From a bacterium (lineage in GTDB: Bacteria; Bacillota; Clostridia; Oscillospirales; Acutalibacteraceae), in NCBI GenBank assembly GCA_020626545.1, contig JAHKZS010000078.1:1-21509 (forward strand): a stretch of 21,509 bases of DNA. Direction: 5' to 3'. A model generated the notes under the pieces. It saw nothing but the letters and a program-made list of their open reading frames with translations. It was not told the DNA's origin and ran no database searches. Of the stretch, positions 1 through 6,796 are shown one piece after another; within the stretch, counting starts at the first letter, position 1; the number at the start of each line of letters is the position of its first letter. The position numbers and the translations under genes were made by a program.

Positions 1-6
1 AGCACA

Positions 7-108
7 GGAAACCCTGACGGGTTTCCGAGCATTTTAACAAAGGGTAGGCGGAAATCTGTCCGACAAAACCGAGGTTCAGATTACTTCTGTTACCCTAGTT
101 AAACCTCG
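7..108 (+). ncRNA. Possible structured RNA leader upstream of ygiQ
   Basis: No convincing protein is encoded here, but complementary segments are dense. A perfect 8-bp hairpin with a TGAC loop lies at 7-26 (GGAAACCC/GGGTTTCC). A second hairpin has stem CGGA/TCCG (49-52/59-62), and its 6-nt loop AATCTG (53-58) is exactly complementary to CAGATT (77-82), so a pseudoknot is possible. CGAGGTT (70-76) pairs with AACCTCG (102-108), and AGGGTA (41-46) pairs with TACCCT (91-96). Some of these pairings cross or compete, as in a riboswitch or a small pseudoknotted RNA. I could not match it to a riboswitch class, RNase P RNA, tmRNA or SRP RNA that I know. The 5' end may lie outside the window, and the strand is assumed from the gene that follows. 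Confidence 0.35.
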
Positions 109-158
109 CTTTGTATAAATCAATAGAGAAACTGAATTGTTTTTTTGGAGATATAAAA

Positions 159-2030
159 ATGTCGTTTCTGCCGATGACAATTGAAGAATGTAAAGAACGC
201 GGATGGGATTATGTGGACTTTGTCTACGTAACAGGCGACGCTTACGTTGACCATCCGTCGTTCGGAGCAGCTATCATAACCCGCGTTGTTGAGGACGCGG
301 GTTTTCGGGTTGCTGTAATTTCTCAGCCCGACTATAGAAGCGATAGGGATTTTAAACGCTTCGGTAAGCCGAGGCTCGGGTTTATGGTTTCGGCGGGTAA
401 TATCGACAGTATGGTAGCTCATTACACCGTCGCTAAACGCAAGCGGAGCGACGACGCTTATACCGCGGGCGGCAAGGCGGGTAAACGTCCCGACAGAGCT
501 GTTACGGTTTACTCAAATAAGCTAAAATCACTTTATCCCGATACTCCCGTTATAATCGGCGGGCTTGAAGCGTCGCTGAGAAGATTTGCCCATTACGATT
601 ATTGGGCGGATAAGGTTATGCCGTCGGTTTTGTTTGACAGCAAAGCCGATATACTCGTCTACGGAATGGGAGAGTTACAGACTGTCGAAATCGCTAAAAG
701 GCTTGACGACGGTTTGCCGATAGAGGCTCTCTACGATATTCGAGGAATTTGTTACAGTATTCCGACTAAGGACTATGTTCCCGAGTCGGTGGTGGATTTG
801 CCGAGCTTCGAGCGTGTCAGCGAGAGTAAAAAGGACTACGCCGTCGCCACCAGAAAAGAACTCGAGGAAGCCGACGCCGTGCGCGGACGAAAGGTTATCC
901 AGCGCCACGGTAAAAATATCCTTGTTCAAAATCCGCCTATGCAGCCTTTGAATACCGAACAGCTAGACCATGTGTACTCGCTGCCTTACGAGCGTTATTA
1001 CCATCCGTCCTACGAAAAACTCGGCGGAGTTCCCGGTATTAAAGAGGTTGAGTTCTCGATTACTCATAACCGCGGATGCTTCGGCGCGTGTAACTTCTGT
1101 TCCTTAGCGTTTCATCAGGGCAGAGCCGTTACCGTTCGAAGCGAGGAAAGCATTATCAACGAGGCTAAAAGCTTTCTTTCTAACCCGAGATTTAAGGGTT
1201 ATATAAGCGACGTCGGCGGTCCTACGGCGAATTTCAGAATTCCGTCGTGTGATATTCAGGAAAAATGCGGACTTTGTAAGAATAAAAAGTGCTTAGCTCC
1301 TTCGCCGTGTAAAAACCTAAACGCCGACCATACCGAGTATATCCATCTTTTAAGACAGCTTCGGAAAATTGACGGCATTAAAAAGGTGTTCGTTCGAAGC
1401 GGTATCCGTTACGACTATTTCTTAGCCGACGAGAGCGATGAGTTTTTAGATGAGCTTGTAAAATATCACGTAAGCGGACAGCTCCGCGTAGCTCCCGAGC
1501 ATTGTAGTTCGACTGTTCTCGATAAAATGGGCAAGCCTCATATCGAGGCATATAAAAAGTTTTCGCAAAAATTCTACAAGGCGACTGCCGCTATAAATAA
1601 GGAGCAGTATATCGTTCCGTACCTTATGAGCTCACACCCCGGTTGTACGCTTAAAGAAGCGGTTGAGCTTGCCGTATTTCTCAAAAACGAGAAGATACAC
1701 CCCGAGCAGGTTCAGGACTATTACCCGACGCCTGGTACAATCTCTACCGCGATGTATTATACCGAGCTCGACCCTTATACGCTCGAGAAAATTTACGTTC
1801 CGAAAACTTCGGGCGAAAAAGCTATGCAGCGCGCTTTGATGCAGTATTTTATCCCCAAAAACAGGGATATAGTCTTTAAGGCGTTAAAAGCGGCGGGCAG
1901 GCTTGATTTAGCAGGCAATGGTAAAAAGTGTCTTATTCCTTATCCCAAGGGCTATAATCCCGAGGTTAAAAAGAAAAAGGACAAGTTTAAGAAATATTCA
2001 AGAAAGCCTAAAAAGCGTAAGAAAAAATGA
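159..2030 (+). CDS. ygiQ: YgiQ family radical SAM protein
   Basis: This is a radical S-adenosylmethionine enzyme of the YgiQ (UPF0313) family, cytosolic and of unknown substrate. The protein is about 623 aa. The conserved family opening is present (ERGWD, VTGDAYVDHPSFG), and the 4Fe-4S/SAM motif CFGACNFC puts cysteines near residues 307, 311 and 314. It is followed by the cysteine-rich insertion typical of the family (CGLCKNKKC) and the conserved VAPEH and YYPTPGT segments. The last 30 residues are strongly basic. I chose the ATG at 159 because TTTGGAG sits 8 nt upstream and the family begins at about this point; a TTG at 111 would add 16 residues lacking family similarity. The stop overlaps the next start (ATGA), so the two genes are probably translationally coupled. 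Family assignment is firm; function is not known. Confidence 0.93.
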   Translation: MSFLPMTIEECKERGWDYVDFVYVTGDAYVDHPSFGAAIITRVVEDAGFRVAVISQPDYRSDRDFKRFGKPRLGFMVSAGNIDSMVAHYTVAKRKRSDDAYTAGGKAGKRPDRAVTVYSNKLKSLYPDTPVIIGGLEASLRRFAHYDYWADKVMPSVLFDSKADILVYGMGELQTVEIAKRLDDGLPIEALYDIRGICYSIPTKDYVPESVVDLPSFERVSESKKDYAVATRKELEEADAVRGRKVIQRHGKNILVQNPPMQPLNTEQLDHVYSLPYERYYHPSYEKLGGVPGIKEVEFSITHNRGCFGACNFCSLAFHQGRAVTVRSEESIINEAKSFLSNPRFKGYISDVGGPTANFRIPSCDIQEKCGLCKNKKCLAPSPCKNLNADHTEYIHLLRQLRKIDGIKKVFVRSGIRYDYFLADESDEFLDELVKYHVSGQLRVAPEHCSSTVLDKMGKPHIEAYKKFSQKFYKATAAINKEQYIVPYLMSSHPGCTLKEAVELAVFLKNEKIHPEQVQDYYPTPGTISTAMYYTELDPYTLEKIYVPKTSGEKAMQRALMQYFIPKNRDIVFKALKAAGRLDLAGNGKKCLIPYPKGYNPEVKKKKDKFKKYSRKPKKRKKK

Positions 2031-2875
2031 TTCGGAAAATAAAATTTGGAATTGTAGTATTATTCTTTATAGGAATTATAATACTCTCGATTTATCTCTA
2101 TTCAATCCCGCCGGCTGAGTTTACGGTAACGTTTATAGACGTAGGTCAGGGCGATAGCGCCGTTGTAAGCGGAAGCGGAGCGAATATTTTAATCGACGCG
2201 GGACCTTATAAGGACGCGAGAAATGTAAAAATAACTCTCGACCGACTTAATATTAAGGAACTCGACTTGGCTGTGGTTTCACATTTAGACTCCGACCACA
2301 TAAGCGGTATGAGAGATATTATAAATAACTACAAGGTTAAAAAGATTATCACGGGCGAGACATCGAAGCGTTATCTTCCGAACAGCTCGAGCTTTAGTGA
2401 GTTTATGACGGCGGTAGATATAAAAAATATACCGCTCACTATGGTGAGAGCAGGGGATAAGCTAAAGGTAAAGAGCGTCGATATAAATGTAATTTCACCG
2501 TCCAAGGAATACGGCGACAGCAACGAGGATTCCGCCGTGTTACAGCTTAAATGCGGACAGAAAAAGCTTCTATTTACGGGAGATATTTCGGCTAAGGTGG
2601 AGGAAAATATTCTCGATAAAGTTGATTTAAAATCGGATATTTTAAAAATCGCCCACCACGGAAGCTACTATTCCTCGAGCGAGGAATTTTTAAATAAAGT
2701 TAAGCCTTCGTTCGCAGTCGCCTCGCTGTCTATGTATAATAATTTTAACCACCCGAACGTTGAGGTGTTTAACAGACTTCGGGATATGGATTGTGAAGTA
2801 TTCCGCACAGACGAAAGCGGTAACGTAACATTTTTTATAAACGGCGGAGATATAAGGTGCGAGGTTGAAAAATAG
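2027..2875 (+). CDS. ComEC-like MBL-fold hydrolase, membrane anchored
   Basis: The 282-aa protein has one N-terminal hydrophobic segment (about residues 7-27), read as an uncleaved anchor or signal peptide that places the enzyme outside the membrane. The rest is a metallo-beta-lactamase fold of the ComEC/Rec2 C-terminal type. DVGQGDS lies at 38-44. The metal motif SHLDSDH at 85-91 has Asp in place of the second His, as in ComEC. NEDS follows at 166-169, GDIS at 185-188 and AHHGS at 209-213. In ComEC this domain accompanies the DNA-uptake channel and is thought to act on nucleic acid; here the channel and OB domains are absent, so a stand-alone hydrolase is likely. The start ATG overlaps the ygiQ stop. 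Family is secure; substrate is unknown. Confidence 0.88.
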   Translation: MIRKIKFGIVVLFFIGIIILSIYLYSIPPAEFTVTFIDVGQGDSAVVSGSGANILIDAGPYKDARNVKITLDRLNIKELDLAVVSHLDSDHISGMRDIINNYKVKKIITGETSKRYLPNSSSFSEFMTAVDIKNIPLTMVRAGDKLKVKSVDINVISPSKEYGDSNEDSAVLQLKCGQKKLLFTGDISAKVEENILDKVDLKSDILKIAHHGSYYSSSEEFLNKVKPSFAVASLSMYNNFNHPNVEVFNRLRDMDCEVFRTDESGNVTFFINGGDIRCEVEK

Positions 2876-2876
2876 C

Positions 2877-2905
2877 TTGACTTATATTTTACGATATTTT
2901 ATAAT
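2877..2905 (+). promoter_or_regulatory. Sigma-A promoter of tyrS
   Basis: TTGACT (2877-2882) and TATAAT (2900-2905) are separated by exactly 17 bp. Transcription would start near 2912, leaving only about 25 nt before the coding region. No T-box leader can fit, although Clostridia often use one for aminoacyl-tRNA synthetase genes. Confidence 0.8.
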
Positions 2906-2922
2906 ATAATTTAGATTATTTT

Positions 2923-2939
2923 AAGGAGTGAGTCCGATA
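2923..2939 (+). promoter_or_regulatory. Ribosome binding site pointing to an AUA start for tyrS
   Basis: AAGGAG (2923-2928) is the only Shine-Dalgarno sequence here. It is 8 nt upstream of ATA at 2937. The only conventional in-frame start, GTG at 2928, overlaps its last base and so could not use it. Confidence 0.6.
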
Positions 2940-4163
2940 GGAGTATATGAAGAACTTCAGGCAAGAGGCCTGATTGCGCAGGTTACGGACGAGGAGGAAA
3001 TCCGTGAGCTCGTAAATAACGGAAAAGCAGTATTTTACATAGGTTTCGATCCCACCGCGGACAGCTTACACGTAGGTCATTTTATGGCGCTTTGCCTTAT
3101 GAAAAGACTTCAGATGGCGGGTAATAAGCCCATTGCGCTTGTAGGCGGCGGTACGGGTATGATCGGCGACCCTTCGGGTAGAACCGATATGAGAAAAATG
3201 CTTACCAAGGAAGATATAGACCATAACTGCGAGTGCTTTAAAAAGCAGATGAGTAAGTTTATCGACTTTTCCGACGGCAAGGCTATTATGGTAAATAACG
3301 GCGACTGGCTTTTAGACCTCAACTATGTTGAGCTTTTAAGAGAAGTAGGCGCTTGTTTCAGCGTTAACCGTATGCTTACCGCTGAGTGCTATAAGCAGAG
3401 AATGGAAAAGGGTTTAAGCTTCTTAGAGTTTAACTATATGATTATGCAGAGCTACGATTTCTACAGCCTTTTCCAGAAATACGGATGTAATATGCAGTTC
3501 GGCGGCGACGACCAGTGGAGCAATATGCTCGGCGGTACCGAGCTTATAAGACGTAAACTCGGCAAGGACGCTTACGCTATGACGATTACTCTGCTTCTGA
3601 ACTCTGAGGGTAAGAAAATGGGTAAAACTCAGAAGGGCGCCGTTTGGCTCGATCCCGAAAAGACAAGCCCTTACGAGTTCTATCAGTATTGGCGTAATGT
3701 CGCTGACGCGGACGTGCTTAAATGTATAAGAATGTTAACTTTCCTGCCTTTAGAGGAAATTGATAAAATGGACAGCTGGGAAGGCGCTCAGCTCAACACG
3801 GCTAAAGAAATTCTCGCGTTCGAGCTTACTAAGCTTGTACACGGCGAGGAGGAAGCTTCTAAGGCTCAGGAAGCCGCGAGAGCGCTTTTCGGTTCGGGAG
3901 CTAATACCGATAATATGCCGAGTACCGAGCTTGAGGACGCGGACTTTACGGACGAGTTCAGCGTTTTAGATTTACTTACAAAATGCTCGCTCATTCCGTC
4001 GCGTAAAGAGGGCAGACGTCTTATTCAGCAGGGCGGAGTTTCTCTCGACGGCGAAAAGGTCAGCGATCCTTTCACTAAGGTGACAAAGGAAATGTTTAGG
4101 GAAAACGGCTATGTCGTTATCAAAAAGGGTAAAAAAGTCTTTCATAAGGCTGTTTTAAAATAA
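2937..4163 (+). CDS. tyrS: Tyrosyl-tRNA synthetase
   Basis: Class I aminoacyl-tRNA synthetase that charges tRNA-Tyr in the cytosol. The HIGH-type motif is HVGH, the KMSKS-type loop is KMGKT, and an S4 RNA-binding domain occupies the C-terminus (around [13 protein letters not shown]). The length, about 408 aa, is normal for the family. The start is the odd point: the usual N-terminus reads M-GVYEEL, and GVYEEL here follows an ATA codon at 2937 with an ideally spaced AAGGAG. The alternative GTG at 2928 would add MSP and overlap the ribosome binding site, and an in-frame stop lies at 2922. Either initiation is at AUA or an ATG has changed to ATA. Transcribed from its own promoter; mscL follows 15 nt downstream and is probably co-transcribed. 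Function is certain; the start is inferred. Confidence 0.95.
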   Translation: MGVYEELQARGLIAQVTDEEEIRELVNNGKAVFYIGFDPTADSLHVGHFMALCLMKRLQMAGNKPIALVGGGTGMIGDPSGRTDMRKMLTKEDIDHNCECFKKQMSKFIDFSDGKAIMVNNGDWLLDLNYVELLREVGACFSVNRMLTAECYKQRMEKGLSFLEFNYMIMQSYDFYSLFQKYGCNMQFGGDDQWSNMLGGTELIRRKLGKDAYAMTITLLLNSEGKKMGKTQKGAVWLDPEKTSPYEFYQYWRNVADADVLKCIRMLTFLPLEEIDKMDSWEGAQLNTAKEILAFELTKLVHGEEEASKAQEAARALFGSGANTDNMPSTELEDADFTDEFSVLDLLTKCSLIPSRKEGRRLIQQGGVSLDGEKVSDPFTKVTKEMFRENGYVVIKKGKKVFHKAVLK

Positions 4164-4178
4164 TAGGGGGTTTTTAAA

Positions 4179-4616
4179 ATGAAAAAGTTTTTTTCAGAAT
4201 TTAAAGAATTCATAATGCGCGGTAATGTTATGGATCTCGCTGTAGCTGTAATCATCGGCGGCGCTTTCCAGGCTATTGTAGCTTCGCTTTGCGACCACAT
4301 TATCACACCGTTTATCCAGATGATTATCGGTTGGTGCACAGGCGCTAAGTCTATCGACGAGATGACTAAGGCGTTAAACGTAGGTCCGATTCAGTTCGGA
4401 AGCTTTATCTCCGCTGTACTTAACTTTATAATTATGGCGTTTATTATCTTCTTACTCGTTAAGGCTGTTAACAAGGCTATGACTATCGGTAAAAAGAAGG
4501 AAGAAGAAGAGGAAGAGGAAACAGAGAAAGAGTGTCCTTACTGCAAAACCAAAATCGACATCAACGCTACACGTTGTCCTCATTGTACTTCTAAGCTCGA
4601 GGGCTATAAGGAGTAA
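4179..4616 (+). CDS. mscL: MscL mechanosensitive channel with C-terminal zinc ribbon
   Basis: Large-conductance mechanosensitive channel, a homopentamer in the inner membrane that opens on hypo-osmotic shock. The N-terminal amphipathic segment (FKEFIMRGNVMDLAVAVIIG) leads into TM1 (about residues 17-45), and TM2 lies at about 75-98 (FGSFISAVLNFIIMAFIIFL). After a charged stretch of seven consecutive Glu comes a treble-clef type zinc ribbon with Cys119, Cys122, Cys133 and Cys136 (CPYC...CPHC). The zinc ribbon replaces the plain helical bundle of the E. coli protein; similar tails occur in other Clostridia. The ATG at 4179 follows AGGGGG with 8-nt spacing. It lies 15 nt after tyrS and is probably in the same transcript, ending at the terminator at 4674. 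Confidence 0.93.
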   Translation: MKKFFSEFKEFIMRGNVMDLAVAVIIGGAFQAIVASLCDHIITPFIQMIIGWCTGAKSIDEMTKALNVGPIQFGSFISAVLNFIIMAFIIFLLVKAVNKAMTIGKKKEEEEEEETEKECPYCKTKIDINATRCPHCTSKLEGYKE

Positions 4617-4620
4617 TTTA

Positions 4621-4662
4621 GGTTACAGGTTGTAGGTTACAGGCTGTAGATTACAGGTTATA
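4621..4662 (+). repeat. Six tandem 7-bp repeats
   Basis: Six consecutive heptamers follow each other without gaps: GGTTACA, GGTTGTA, GGTTACA, GGCTGTA, GATTACA, GGTTATA, with consensus GGTTRYA. They also read as three 14-bp units. They lie between the mscL stop and its terminator, outside any coding region. Role unknown. Confidence 0.85.
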
Positions 4663-4673
4663 GAAAATAGTTT

Positions 4674-4702
4674 CGGTCGGATAGATTATCCGACCGATTT
4701 TT
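4674..4702 (+). terminator. Terminator after mscL, possibly shared with aroK
   Basis: A 10-bp perfect stem (CGGTCGGATA 4674-4683, TATCCGACCG 4687-4696) with a 3-nt loop is followed by ATTTTTAT on the plus strand. Read from the minus strand the same hairpin also lies downstream of aroK, but with a poor U tract, so it may serve both convergent units. Confidence 0.75.
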
Positions 4703-4714
4703 ATATCTGTTCAA

Positions 4715-4751
4715 TTTATAAATGTTCGATTATTTATAAATGTTCGATTAT
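4715..4751. repeat. 18-bp tandem duplication at the end of aroK
   Basis: TTTATAAATGTTCGATTAT occurs at 4715-4733 and again at 4733-4751, a period of 18 bp. On the minus strand the unit encodes the last codons of aroK plus its stop, so the C-terminal IIEHL-stop is copied once, in frame, behind the functional stop codon. Confidence 0.85.
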
Positions 4752-5228
4752 ATCGTTAACCGTTTCCTCGAGCGAGTTTCCGTCTTTATAATCTACGACT
4801 AAATCGGCGTACTTGTTATAATACGGAGTGCGCTTTTTCAGTATATCCTCTAAGGTTTCGCCGTTTTTCATGGCGATACCTCTGTCCGAGAAATTTCCGA
4901 GCCTGCGTTTCAGCTCGTCGATAGGTACATTTATATAGATTACCTTTCCGAGCAATTTCAGGTTATCCATAGCCTTCTCGGACATTATCATTGAACCGCC
5001 CGTGGCTATTATAACCCTGTCGCAGACTATCTCGCTTCCGACGCTGCTTTCTATGTCGAGAAAATAGTTAAGCCCGCGCTTATCTATTATGTCTTGAAGC
5101 GTGCTTTTTTCTCTTTGAGAAATAAAAGAATCTGTGTCGAGGTATCCGTAACCGAGCTTTCTCGCCAAAACTACGCCTAGGGTGCTTTTACCGCAGCCGG
5201 GCATTCCGATTAGAATAATGTTGTCCAT
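4734..5228 (-). CDS. aroK: Shikimate kinase family protein
   Basis: A 164-aa P-loop kinase resembling shikimate kinase, which phosphorylates shikimate for aromatic amino acid synthesis. The Walker A motif GMPGCGKST is at 8-16, DTD at 31-33 (shikimate and Mg binding in the family), TGGS at 76-79, a lid arginine near 116 and a conserved RTPYY with Arg133. One substrate arginine seems absent: the usual FRxxE reads FLDIE at 56-60, so the family's Arg58 is Leu. Substrate specificity is therefore less certain than the fold, though divergent Clostridial members are usually still annotated as AroK. The ATG overlaps the pyk stop by one base (TAATG), implying translational coupling with pyruvate kinase. 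The 3' end carries a tandem duplication. Confidence 0.8.
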   Translation of the reverse strand: MDNIILIGMPGCGKSTLGVVLARKLGYGYLDTDSFISQREKSTLQDIIDKRGLNYFLDIESSVGSEIVCDRVIIATGGSMIMSEKAMDNLKLLGKVIYINVPIDELKRRLGNFSDRGIAMKNGETLEDILKKRTPYYNKYADLVVDYKDGNSLEETVNDIIEHL

Positions 5229-6664
5229 TAAATTACCTTAATCTGTAAGGTGTCGGTGCCGTAGGACGGCTCGATTTTATTAGACGAGATTACGACTACA
5301 GTATCGCCGCTCTTAACGATACCCGTGCCGAGCGCTTTTTCCATAGCCTGTTTGGTGATTTCCTCGGTGGAGGTGAGGTTGTCGCCGAGTACAGCCGTTA
5401 CACCGCTGCTCAGGCACAGTTTGTGCTGTACAAGCGGTGAGGTTACAACCGCGATAATCGGACACTCGGGGCGGAAATGAGCCATAGCTCTCGCCACCTT
5501 ACCTGTAGCCGACTCAACTATAATCGCCTTAGCGCCGACCACCTCGGCTACGTATCTCGCCGAGTAACAGATACTCTTTCTGAAGCTGTTTGAATCGTCA
5601 AATTCCTCAATGTACTTTTTGAGCATATAGTCCTCGTGGTTGCTCTCGGCTTCGGTACAGATATCGGAAAGCGCCTTAACGCTCTCTACGGGATATTTAC
5701 CCGCCGCGGATTCTCCCGACAGCATTACCGCCGAGGTTCCGTCGTAAACGGCGTTAGCTACGTCGCTTATCTCGGCTCGGGTGGGGAGAGGATTGCTCGT
5801 CATACTCTCGAGCATCTGAGTAGCCGTGATAACGTATTTACCCTGGGCTACGGTTTTTCTGATGATAGTTTTCTGAATTTCGGGAAGCTTAATAAACGGA
5901 ATCTCAACGCCCATATCTCCGCGCGCTACCATAATTCCGTTAGACGCCTCGATGATGCGGTCGATATCGTCGTAACCGCTCTGGTTCTCGATTTTTGATA
6001 CAATATCTACGCCCTCGAAGCCGATACTGTCGATATAGTCGCGTAGTGTGCTGACGTCGTCGGCTGAGCGGACGAAGCTTGCCGCTACGATTTCGGCGCC
6101 GTTTTGAAGCCCGAACTCGATATCGGCTCTGTCTTTGGCGCTTACGTAAGGCATAGAAATATGGTAATCGGGAATGTTGATACTCTTTCTGTTCGATAGA
6201 CGTCCGCCTTTAACTACAAGGCATTTAATCGCGGTACTCGTTACCTCGGTAACAACCATCGTAATTTTGCCGTCGTCGAGGAGGATTTTTCTTCCGATAG
6301 CTTTCTGCTTTTCGTTAAGGAAGATATCTACAAGCTTAGGATAGCTGATTCCGATACCATCGTCGTTACCCTCGCGGTTTTCCTTGTATAATGAGAACTC
6401 CTTGCCCTCGATAAGAGTAGCGCTTCCGTTTTCGAATGTGCCTACTCGAACCTCGGGACCTTTTGTGTCGAGAAGAATCGCGACGTTTTTACCGCTTTCG
6501 GCGATAACTTCCTTGAGCCTGTCGAGACGGACTTTCTGTTCGTCGTAGGTTCCGTGCGACATATTTATTCTCGCTACATTCATTCCCGCCTCGATCATCG
6601 CTCTGAGAGTTTCTTTATTATCGCAGGCAGGGCCTAATGTACATACTAATTTAGTTTTCCTCAT
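5228..6664 (-). CDS. pyk: Pyruvate kinase
   Basis: The last glycolytic enzyme: converts phosphoenolpyruvate and ADP to pyruvate and ATP in the cytosol. The N-terminus KTKLVCTLGPA and NVARINMSHG are typical. LLDTKGPEVR, KIENQ and VARGDMGVEIP mark the TIM-barrel active site, and TATQMLESM is the family signature. A C-terminal allosteric domain follows. At 478 aa it is the short form, without the extra PEP-utiliser domain of Bacillus pyruvate kinases. The ATG at 6664 is preceded by GGGGGTG. It is transcribed from its own promoter (6702-6730) and reads into aroK through a one-base overlap. Confidence 0.97.
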   Translation of the reverse strand: MRKTKLVCTLGPACDNKETLRAMIEAGMNVARINMSHGTYDEQKVRLDRLKEVIAESGKNVAILLDTKGPEVRVGTFENGSATLIEGKEFSLYKENREGNDDGIGISYPKLVDIFLNEKQKAIGRKILLDDGKITMVVTEVTSTAIKCLVVKGGRLSNRKSINIPDYHISMPYVSAKDRADIEFGLQNGAEIVAASFVRSADDVSTLRDYIDSIGFEGVDIVSKIENQSGYDDIDRIIEASNGIMVARGDMGVEIPFIKLPEIQKTIIRKTVAQGKYVITATQMLESMTSNPLPTRAEISDVANAVYDGTSAVMLSGESAAGKYPVESVKALSDICTEAESNHEDYMLKKYIEEFDDSNSFRKSICYSARYVAEVVGAKAIIVESATGKVARAMAHFRPECPIIAVVTSPLVQHKLCLSSGVTAVLGDNLTSTEEITKQAMEKALGTGIVKSGDTVVVISSNKIEPSYGTDTLQIKVI

Positions 6665-6701
6665 ATTTACACCCCCGTTGTAAATTTGTATTATTAATTC
6701 A

Positions 6702-6730
6702 ATTATAATAAATATTGTTCATAAGTTCAA
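6702..6730 (-). promoter_or_regulatory. Sigma-A promoter of pyk-aroK
   Basis: On the minus strand TTGAAC (6730-6725) and TATAAT (6707-6702) are 17 bp apart. Transcription would start near 6695, about 30 nt before the pyk ATG. Confidence 0.75.
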
Positions 6731-6740
6731 TAGTATAAAA

Positions 6741-6778
6741 GAAAAAATTCGGTAGATTTATACAAAATCCACCGAATT
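6741..6778 (-). terminator. Rho-independent terminator of htpG
   Basis: Arms at 6746-6757 and 6767-6778 form a 12-bp stem on the minus strand with one G-U pair and a 9-nt loop. A U run of five follows immediately. It lies 19 bp after the htpG stop and just upstream of the pyk promoter. Confidence 0.85.
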
Positions 6779-6796
6779 TATTATTATATTTATGTT

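Noticed and set aside
1..102. Open frame without a start reaching a TAA at 100-102, possibly the end of an upstream gene
   Set aside because: The short translation is Arg/Lys-rich without protein-like pattern, and the stretch is dominated by self-complementary segments. A coding tail cannot be fully excluded because the window begins here.
2881..2936. T-box leader expected before a Clostridial tyrS
   Set aside because: A strong promoter leaves only about 25 nt of leader, and no specifier, T-box sequence or antiterminator is present.
4621..4662. CRISPR array
   Set aside because: Units are 7 bp, contiguous, and lack spacers.
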